A stretch of DNA of 64,000 nt from Endozoicomonas sp. GU-1 (GTDB taxonomy: Bacteria > Pseudomonadota > Gammaproteobacteria > Pseudomonadales > Endozoicomonadaceae), in contig NZ_CP114771.1 in the NCBI RefSeq assembly GCF_027366395.1, positions 6,014,001 to 6,078,000 of the forward strand. Reading direction: 5' to 3'. Shown piece by piece: positions 61,201 to 64,000 of the stretch. The notes below the pieces were generated by a model, which saw only the letters and a program-made list of their open reading frames with translations, was not told where the DNA came from and did no database searches. The position numbers and the translations under genes were made by a program. Position 1 is the stretch's first letter. Each line of letters opens with the position of its first letter.

Positions 61201-64000
61201 GTCATCATGACGCCTTTGGGTGTGCCGGTGGAACCGGAAGTGAAGATGATGTAGGCCAGGTCGTCCGGTTGGGTATTGGGTAATTCGACCTGATGATTTG
61301 CTGGTTCACCGTCGTCAATCAGCAGCGTGGTCACGGCATCCGATGCCAGCGAATGCAGATTACCAGCCCATTCAGCATCGGTCACCACCACCGGCTGATC
61401 CAGTTGCGCCAACACCTGCCGGATACGGGCGATGGGCCATTCCGGGTTCAGGGGCACATAGAAGGCGCCGGTCAACAGGGTGGCCAGTACCGCTGTCACC
61501 TGCCCGATACTTTTCTCTATGTAAATAGCCACCGGGCTACAGGGCTGAACACCCTGATCCATCATGACGCCCGCCAGTGAACGGGCCCTGGCCAGTAATG
61601 TCTGGTAATCCAGCGTTTCATCACTGCTGATCAGGGCGGGTTGCCTGCTCCGTTGTTCAGCCTGTTGCAGAATGTCCGTCAGCAGGGTGGCCCGGTCATC
61701 ATCCACCCATGCATAATCCGTGTCGTTTAATGCTTGCCACAGGACAAGATCCGGTTGAGGGAGGGAAGGGGACACCGGTGCTTTCCAGCACTGTGGCCCG
61801 GTCGCCAGGGTCTGCAGCAGGGAGTTCCAGCTGGCAAACAGGCTGTTCAGCACGGCCGGGTCAAACAACTGCTCGGCAGCATCCCAGTTGTAGATCAACG
61901 CACCATCGTGCTCCGTCACCTGGTGATCCAGCCAGACCTGCGGGGTCTGGGAGATGGCATAACCGGGCGTGCCGAACAGCTGGTTGTCCATCAATGTGTC
62001 CAGTGCCTGGTGGTCCAGCCCCAGGGTGGAGGTAAAGACCACGGGCATCAGGACATCGGTACTGGTTTGCTGGCGCAGGGCACGGAGCACCTCCACGCCA
62101 CTGAACAACCGGTGTGATAAATCAGACGACAACTGCTGTTGCACACGCTGGGCCTGCGACAGGAAATCCACAGCGGGGTCAGGGTGAATTTCCAGCAGGC
62201 TCAGGGCGGTGAAGTCGCCAATGATCCGGTCGACCTCCTCATGCACCGGCAGTCGCTGGAAGGTGGTCAGGTTCAGGGTCATGGCCGGTTCCCGGCACCA
62301 GCGGGCCAGCACCAGGGACCAGGCGGTTAACAGGACGGCATTGGCCGTCAGTCCCTGCTGACGGGCCTGGTTCTGCAGTGCCTGCCAGTGTTCAGGCGAC
62401 AGTGTGCCGGAGCGCCGGACAAAGCGCGGTTGTTCTTCAGGTGCCAGGGCTGTCACCGGTAACTGGGGTGCCGGTGGCAGGGTATCAAGCCGTTCCAGCC
62501 AGTAGTCCCGGTCCCGGAGACGGGCCGGATGATCCTCCGGCACTGCCAGCAAATAGTCCCGGAAGGTCAGCTGCAGTGGCGGGTAGACAACCTCCGGATG
62601 TTGGTAGCGATCGGCCAGTTCGGCAAAGATCAGGAAGAAACTGCCGGCGTCAGCGACCAGGGCGTCCATACGGAACAGCAAGCGGCCACGCTGGTTGGGT
62701 AACCGAATCAACTGACAGTCGAACAGGGGCCATTGTTCAGGATCGCTGACCCGGTAAGACTCGTTCTGTCGTATAGCCAGCAGATGCTGTTCCAGTGCCG
62801 CCGGGTCATTCAGAGCGGTCAGGTCGGTGATGGCAAGGGCAAAGTCAGGCACTTCTGCCAGTACCTGTTGCTCACCGGAGGGCAGGATAACGGTACGCAG
62901 CATATCGTGGCGATCCACCAGGGTCTGCCATGCCTGCTCCAGGCGGTGAACATCCAGCTGTCCAATGTCGTCCAGATCCATCTCCATGTAAGCTTGCGTA
63001 GCCACCTGTCCCAGCTCAAAACCGGACTGCCGTCCGAGCCAGTAGGCCTGTTGAATGGCGTTGAGGGGAAAGGGCTCAAAGCGGTGATCAGGTTCAGGCA
63101 CCAGGGCGGGCAGCTGCATCTGCGGCAGGGTATCCAGCGATTGAATGTGTTGAGCCAGTGCCGTGACCGTGGGGTGCTGGAACAGCAAGGCAACGGGCAC
63201 CTCTATCGAAAACACCTGACCAATACACTGGCAGAGTCGTATGGCCAGCAGGGAGTCACCGCCGAGCTGGAAGAAGTTGTCGTGTATGCCGATCTGCCCG
63301 ATGTTCAGCAGTTCCTGCCAGAGGTCACAGAGTCGTGTTTCGTCGGGGGTAGTGGGTGGAGCATACTGCACATGGCTGCTGATCTCTGGTTCAGGCAGAG
63401 CCTTGCGATCCAGTTTGCCAGTGCTCGTTTTGGGCAGGGCATCCAGTGGCACATACAATGCAGGCAGCATGTAATGTGGCAGGTGCTGTTTCAGGCGCTG
63501 ACTGAGGACGCGGGCCAGGTCGATGGATTGCTGACCGGGTTGCTGCCAGGCATCAGGCAAGACCCTGCCGCCGATCAGGGCATGCAACACGGTTTCTCCC
63601 AGGCAAGATGGCTCTGGCCACTGCCCCAGTGGGCACAGTCCTATCGCCTGATCCATGGCGGTCAGTTGCAGTTGCTGCCCCAGGTGACCCGCTGCCAGTC
63701 GGTGGTGACGATCATCCGTACCGGTGATGACCAGGGCAATACTGCTATTGAACCAGAGTGATAACTGCGTTAATACAGGCGTTGCCACAGATTTATCAGG
63801 TCGTTCCAGCCATTGCCAGCGGTCTTCCTGGTCAGCGGTTGATCGCCAGAGAATATGCAACCGGAGTCCCTTATTTTTACCCCATTCCATGGGTGAACCC
63901 AGCCAGCGCAGCAGTTTATCGCAATCCGGCTCCCAGGTTTCAAAATTTCGGAAGCTGCGACGCTGGCGCAGGGATCTTTCCATAGGGCAATCAGCCGACT
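46263..64000 (-). CDS. Giant non-ribosomal peptide synthetase with Cy, embedded methyltransferase and Ox domains (5' end outside window)
   Basis: More than 5,906 codons, open through the right window edge. N to C: tail of a nitroreductase-like Ox domain (HRLAAGHLGQQLQL, GLCPLG; to ~63560) followed by A10 (TSTGKLDRKAL) and T (LGGDS at ~63258). Then Cy (FPLNAIQQAYWLGR; DALVADAGS = DxxxxDxxS, ~63090-61850), A with an embedded methyltransferase-like domain (LEIGAGMGSL; ~61800-59050), T, C (HHIAVDG, ~58750-57460), A (~57370-55850), T. The same Cy-A(MT)-T-C-A-T repeats at 55.5-48.0 kb. Last come C (HHIAVDAWS, ~47920-46620) and T (FFELGGSSL). No thioesterase or reductase. The Cy-module A domains give the pocket D-L-W-N-L-S-L-I-W, one change from the known cysteine code. 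Expected: two Cys-derived heterocycles, possibly alkylated or epimerised (PchE/PchF/Irp2 carry related embedded domains), plus an azole made by Ox. Product and release route unknown; downstream DNA is IS66 debris. Confidence 0.9.
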   Translation of the reverse strand, partial: SADCPMERSLRQRRSFRNFETWEPDCDKLLRWLGSPMEWGKNKGLRLHILWRSTADQEDRWQWLERPDKSVATPVLTQLSLWFNSSIALVITGTDDRHHRLAAGHLGQQLQLTAMDQAIGLCPLGQWPEPSCLGETVLHALIGGRVLPDAWQQPGQQSIDLARVLSQRLKQHLPHYMLPALYVPLDALPKTSTGKLDRKALPEPEISSHVQYAPPTTPDETRLCDLWQELLNIGQIGIHDNFFQLGGDSLLAIRLCQCIGQVFSIEVPVALLFQHPTVTALAQHIQSLDTLPQMQLPALVPEPDHRFEPFPLNAIQQAYWLGRQSGFELGQVATQAYMEMDLDDIGQLDVHRLEQAWQTLVDRHDMLRTVILPSGEQQVLAEVPDFALAITDLTALNDPAALEQHLLAIRQNESYRVSDPEQWPLFDCQLIRLPNQRGRLLFRMDALVADAGSFFLIFAELADRYQHPEVVYPPLQLTFRDYLLAVPEDHPARLRDRDYWLERLDTLPPAPQLPVTALAPEEQPRFVRRSGTLSPEHWQALQNQARQQGLTANAVLLTAWSLVLARWCREPAMTLNLTTFQRLPVHEEVDRIIGDFTALSLLEIHPDPAVDFLSQAQRVQQQLSSDLSHRLFSGVEVLRALRQQTSTDVLMPVVFTSTLGLDHQALDTLMDNQLFGTPGYAISQTPQVWLDHQVTEHDGALIYNWDAAEQLFDPAVLNSLFASWNSLLQTLATGPQCWKAPVSPSLPQPDLVLWQALNDTDYAWVDDDRATLLTDILQQAEQRSRQPALISSDETLDYQTLLARARSLAGVMMDQGVQPCSPVAIYIEKSIGQVTAVLATLLTGAFYVPLNPEWPIARIRQVLAQLDQPVVVTDAEWAGNLHSLASDAVTTLLIDDGEPANHQVELPNTQPDDLAYIIFTSGSTGTPKGVMMTHRAVLNTLRDVNRRVSLNAEDRVYGLSALSFDLSVWDIFGTLCAGATLVLPDSCLVKSPQHWRHQVEQHRVTVWNTVPALAELLIEAVPAGALGSLRLALLSGDWIPLTLPDRLREAAPGIQVLALGGATEAAIWSNCFTVTDTVTESKQHWSSIPYGTPLANQQFYILQPDSRLLCPPGVTGELCIGGAGLAQGYLGDPQKTASAFIEHPDYGHLYRTGDLGHLDGEGLLIFEGREDTQVKIHGHRVELGELEASLKQLPGLKDAVVIARDNQLVAWVTPDSPNAVLFSPVQPPGLQFDNSIIQHHLGKPDNEAEKSLQRTICGRELSSTDANHYFHQHIKIQCRIFTLTLCEMFDNLGLFSKPGEALTAQQVMAHGSILPRFTRWLTRCLNHLVSENILTGQNPHPENDAVSYRCLIPVKTYLATHNKQNNQPTGSVNSLDLISIITGRSHAAEIYLTENTDIMYQHSHLYCFQQIEKLITALLTTSGIQQDSPIRCLEIGAGMGSLTRHIIPLLRESKHEFNYVFTDVSDLFLKEARAEYGDTCMEYRFFDLNKAPSLQGINPASFDFIFASNSLHVAHVIDHALEDIRSLLSPGGVLFFIEGCTYWPQSDLFKGLQVGSDEYQDDREHDLLSENQWLDRLNRLFSVAQSGATPTGGLAAALDLRLFVARQSNQVLGLDAEKVRGLLSQQLPEWMLPQHVHMLQTLPRLASGKIDRKQFSSVESIPERKQYTAPGTPNETRLCNLWQELLNIEQIGIHDNFFQLGGDSLLAIRLCQRIAQALSVDVPVALLFQHPTIARLAPELTRDIEPIPARHLSQAPMSFAQQRLWFIEQYEQGTAAYHIPMVLKLHQPKQAQTLVGALQLLVQRHKTLRTFFSTDDDGQPLQQVQKGPLPVERKTLAKAELNPALSRSINTPFNLSTQYPLRVVWFTVSDNPSGAASETRQEDDIFLLLFHHIAVDGWSLEILTRELTLLMGVMGALSSHQNTPETVLPELPIDYLDFTLWQQETWQDQLLATQTRWWQQELADLEPLNLPLDYPRPRQIDYRGGHCQCSLSPERSAQLRQLANREDTTLYTVMLSAFAVLLSRYCSQDDVAVGSPVANRQHPQLKSLAGFFANTLVIRTRLAPEQTCRELIRQVHQSVAVVQQHQDIPFEQLVDQLQVERDPSRHPLFQVMFAVQHFTLAQGQGISQLPLPPEAQTTKFDLTLIVDDQEDRLHANLEYATALFREETITRLWQHYKRVLEQFVARPECLTREISLLSNEEYQQIVVDWNQTDAPLPEGQESLLLHQLFEQQAKQYPDNLCLVFEEQQLTNREVNNRANQLTMMIQETIKAQCDGVIPPETCVMVCCKPCLEFNIAAMAVLKAGCVYVPVDHTDPVERLRFIFNDTQSRMVLTTSHQPSFWNNHDEPDSVSVVMLDDISWTDQTLYNPPALISHDQLAYIIFTSGTTGQPKGVMISHGASVNFIQDCLVRYPTDHSDVLIQKIPHGFDVSIWEILCGMSLKGHTVIASLDVRYDPDTLASMICQHSVSIIIFVPTQLDRFLKTISQKSSDSLQCLRLVFVIGETLNYDLAHRFITACPHHTLVFNAYGPTETTVVATTAQVRLSPAQNRDYLSIGKPLTNTRVYVLDQYMQPVPVGIPGELYIGGHGLARGYLNQPELTKAAFIDVPSLPIHGHVYRTGDKVKWLDNGELLCIGRIDQQVKIRGHRIEPAEIEQTLTTIPGITRAFVQPRSRSNDSQDQYDYLVCWYTCEQPQVEASLQAQLRQKLPEYMIPKAFIAVESFPMTRTGKLDHKALPEPEISSHVQSAPPTTPDETRLCDLWQELLNIEQIGIHDNFFQLGGDSLLAIRLCQRIGQVFSIEVPVALLFQHPTVTALAQHIQSLDTLPQMQLPALVPEPDHRFEPFPLNAIQQAYWLGRQSGFELGQVATQAYMEWDLDDIGQLDVHRLEQAWQTLVDRHDMLRTVILPSGEQQVLAEVPDFALAITDLTALNDPAALEQHLLAIRQNESHRVSDPEQWPLFDCQLIRLPNQRGRLLFRMDALVADAGSFFLIFAELADRYQHPEVVYPPLQLTFRDYLLAVPEDHPARLRDRDYWLERLDTLPPAPQLPVTALAPEEQPRFVRRSGTLSPEHWQALQNQARQQGLTANAVLLTAWSLVLARWCREPAMTLNLTTFQRLPVHEEVDRIIGDFTALSLLEIHPDPAVDFLSQAQRVQQQLSSDLSHRLFSGVEVLRALRQQTSTDVLMPVVFTSTLGLDHQALDTLMDNQLFGTPGYAISQTPQVWLDHQVTEHDGALIYNWDAAEQLFDPAVLNSLFASWNSLLQTLATGPQCWKAPVSPSLPQPDLVLWQALNDTDYAWVDDDRATLLTDILQQAEQRSRQPALISSDETLDYQTLLARARSLAGVMMDQGVQPCSPVAIYIEKSIGQVTAVLATLLTGAFYVPLNPEWPIARIRQVLAQLDQPVVVTDAEWAGNLHSLASDAVTTLLIDDGEPANHQVELPNTQPDDLAYIIFTSGSTGTPKGVMMTHRAVLNTLRDVNRRVSLNAEDRVYGLSALSFDLSVWDIFGTLCAGATLVLPDSCLVKSPQHWRHQVEQHRVTVWNTVPALAELLIEAVPAGALGSLRLALLSGDWIPLTLPDRLREAAPGIQVLALGGATEAAIWSNCFTVTDTVTESKQHWSSIPYGTPLANQQFYILQPDSRLLCPPGVTGELCIGGAGLAQGYLGDPQKTASAFIEHPDYGHLYRTGDLGHLDGEGLLIFEGREDTQVKIHGHRVELGELEASLKQLPGLKDAVVIARDNQLVAWVTPDSPNAVLFSPVQPPGLQFDNSIIQHHLGKPDNEAEKSLQRTICGRELSSTDANHYFHQHIKIQCRIFTLTLCEMFDNLGLFSKPGEALTAQQVMAHGSILPRFTRWLTRCLNHLVSENILTGQNPHPENDAVSYRCLIPVKTYLATHNKQNNQPTGSVNSLDLISIITGRSHAAEIYLTENTDIMYQHSHLYCFQQIEKLITALLTTSGIQQDSPIRCLEIGAGMGSLTRHIIPLLRESKHEFNYVFTDVSDLFLKEARAEYGDTCMEYRFFDLNKAPSLQGINPASFDFIFASNSLHVAHVIDHALEDIRSLLSPGGVLFFIEGCTYWPQSDLFKGLQVGSDEYQDDREHDLLSENQWLDRLNRLFSVAQSGATPTGGLAAALDLRLFVARQSNQVLGLDAEKVRGLLSQQLPEWMLPQHVHMLQTLPRLASGKIDRKQFSSVESIPERKQYTAPGTPNETRLCNLWQELLNIEQIGIHDNFFQLGGDSLLAIRLCQRIAQALSVDVPVALLFQHPTIARLAPELTRDIEPIPARHLSQAPMSFAQQRLWFIEQYEQGTAAYHIPMVLKLHQPKQAQTLVGALQLLVQRHKTLRTFFSTDDDGQPLQQVQKGPLPVERKTLAKAELNPALSRSINTPFNLSTQYPLRVVWFTVSDNPSGAASETRQEDDIFLLLFHHIAVDGWSLEILTRELTLLMGVMGALSSHQNTPETVLPELPIDYLDFTLWQQETWQDQLLATQTRWWQQELADLEPLNLPLDYPRPRQIDYRGGHCQCSLSPERSAQLRQLANREDTTLYTVMLSAFAVLLSRYCSQDDVAVGSPVANRQHPQLKSLAGFFANTLVIRTRLAPEQTCRELIRQVHQSVAVVQQHQDIPFEQLVDQLQVERDPSRHPLFQVMFAVQHFTLAQGQGISQLPLPPEAQTTKFDLTLIVDDQEDRLHANLEYATALFREETITRLWQHYKRVLEQFVARPECLTREISLLSNEEYQQIVVDWNQTDAPLPEGQESLLLHQLFEQQAKQYPDNLCLVFEEQQLTNREVNNRANQLAMMIQETIKAQCDGVIPPETCVMVCCKPCLEFNIAAMAVLKAGCVYVPVDHTDPVERLRFIFNDTQSRMVLTTSHQPSFWNNHDEPDSVSVVMLDDISWTDQTLYNPPALISHDQLAYIIFTSGTTGQPKGVMISHGASVNFIQDCLVRYPTDHSDVLIQKIPHGFDVSIWEILCGMSLKGHTVIASLDVRYDPDTLASMICQHSVSIIIFVPTQLDRFLKTISQKSSDSLQSLRLVLVGGETLNYDLAHRFITGCPHHTLVFNAYGPTETTVIATTARVRLSPAQNRDYLSIGKPLANTRVYVLDQYMQPVPVGIPGELYIGGHGLARGYLNQPELTKAAFIDVPSLPIHGHVYRTGDKVKWLDNGELLYIGRIDQQVKIRGHRIELAEIERTLTSIPGITRAFVQPRSRSNDSQDQYDYLVCWYTCEQPQVEASLQAQLRQKLPEYMIPKAFIAVESFPMTRTGKLDRKALPEPEISSHVQYAPPTTPDETRLCDLWQELLNIEQIGIHDNFFQLGGDSLLAIRLCQRIAQALSVDVPVALLFQYPTIARLAPELTRDIEPIPARHLSQAPMSFAQQRLWFIEQYEQGTAAYHIPWVFKLSDAQSCKRFIASVQQLVHRHKALRTCFTTTEDGEMIQQVHEQTLSVDHRQINNNELSSIIHKEINTPFDLTSQYPLRLLWLSADSKTPDKTDHFLLLLFHHIAVDAWSLEILSKELSQLLATGPHTKNSTEASLPEPDIDSLDFSVWEQENLPLSLIKEQQRWWRHELDGLKPLHLPTDYPRPPQFDYRGHFKSFVLSEELSDQLRSLAKQEAVTIFSIMLSAFSLLLCRYSDTDDIAIGTQVAARNHPQLKTLVGFLVHTAVIRTNIAPDKGLSQLISDCHKKVAYVNQLKELPFQHIVEALNNPRSSEKNPLFQVMFNVQHFDYTEIHSTENIHYQRDTTWFDLKLVIDDKPSCMIAQLDYATSCFKEETINYLWTNYIHILNRMVNNSDGKLSDIQLSARKSLQCPETDDHTSLSESDRKSLYVYEPPASKASTALTPIQTKEIKEIWQSILSLSKDSINDHDSFFELGGSSLQAVFMSKQIEKKSGKRLYLPSFFNNPTIKGIKYLIDSRD
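48227..55825 (-). repeat. 7,599-bp tandem duplication of an NRPS bimodule, downstream copy
   Basis: Encodes Cy-A(MT)-T-C-A and part of T. Matches 55826-63424 at a constant offset of 7,599 bp (2,533 codons) with no indel seen. About 48.94-55.1 kb is nearly identical to its partner (about five differences noticed); the two ends are more diverged. Confidence 0.93.
55826..63424 (-). repeat. 7,599-bp tandem duplication of an NRPS bimodule, upstream copy
   Basis: Partner of 48227-55825. Homology stops at 63424 inside the A10 region preceding the first T domain, where the module-0 sequence (KTSTGKLDRK) differs from the repeated one (TRTGKLDRK or TRTGKLDHK). Confidence 0.93.

Noticed and set aside
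62733-63761. 342-codon plus-strand frame opposite the NRPS (and its 235-codon counterpart at 55134-55841)
   Set aside because: Antisense to conserved T and Cy domains; its apparent duplication is only the NRPS duplication seen from the other strand.

Overview
The window looks like a chromosome segment of a large-genome marine gammaproteobacterium of the Oceanospirillales/Endozoicomonas type. This is inferred from the conserved blocks (rnm-yciO-trpS-scpA-scpB-rluB, yciB-yciI, codBA, cpdB, smrA) mixed with many repeat-rich, host-interaction-type genes (Ser/Thr repeats, LRR plus NEL E3 ligase, ankyrin, Cys-Cys/Leu-Asn-Gly repeats). No rRNA, tRNA, CRISPR array or phage block was seen, and taxonomy was not tested by database search.

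Layout. 1-6.2 kb: the 3' part of a giant repeat protein whose start lies left of the window. 6.3-8.3 kb: periplasmic cpdB with a terminator. 8.4-12.6 kb (minus strand): a basic-repeat protein with an octanucleotide-repeat leader, an LRR-NEL ubiquitin-ligase-type effector, and rluB. 12.7-17.4 kb (plus strand): two accessory genes lodged between rluB and scpB, one of which fuses about ten CCLxGLxLNG repeats to a nucleotidyltransferase-like domain. 17.4-24.7 kb (minus strand): scpB, scpA, trpS, a split MutS-like ATPase with a signal peptide, yciO and rnm. 24.9-27.9 kb: yciB, yciI, an SH3/coiled-coil membrane protein, a SelW-like protein, an O-methyltransferase and a DUF4286 protein. 28-31.7 kb: an ankyrin protein, a broken paralogue of the CCL-repeat gene, and an NlpC/P60-type protein lacking its catalytic Cys. 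31.8-37.8 kb: codA/codB, a 4HBT thioesterase, an amidase-signature enzyme and smrA.

38-46.2 kb is a decayed accessory island. It holds a second basic-repeat protein with the same octamer leader, a dead IS5-family element that cuts a helicase gene in its Walker A motif, and a Zorya type II-like defence operon (zorA lacking its N-terminal membrane part, zorB, zorE/HNH). It also holds a 220-bp MITE-like element, a low-molecular-weight phosphatase fragment cut by IS66, and a truncated IS66.

46.3-64 kb: one minus-strand NRPS reading frame of more than 5,900 codons, open at the right window edge. Order from N to C terminus: nitroreductase-like Ox domain tail with A10, T, then twice [Cy-A(Cys, embedded methyltransferase-like)-T-C-A-T], then a terminal C-T without thioesterase. 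The two bimodules are a 7,599-bp in-frame tandem duplication. Most of it is almost identical, but differences cluster around the second A domain, including its substrate pocket. The product is unknown but should contain cyclised, possibly alkylated cysteine units (thiazoline/thiazole).

Most notable points: the NRPS duplication with pocket divergence, the octamer-repeat leaders shared by two paralogues, the repeat-nucleotidyltransferase fusion with a conserved upstream frame, the decayed Zorya island, and the exported-looking MutS-like ATPase.
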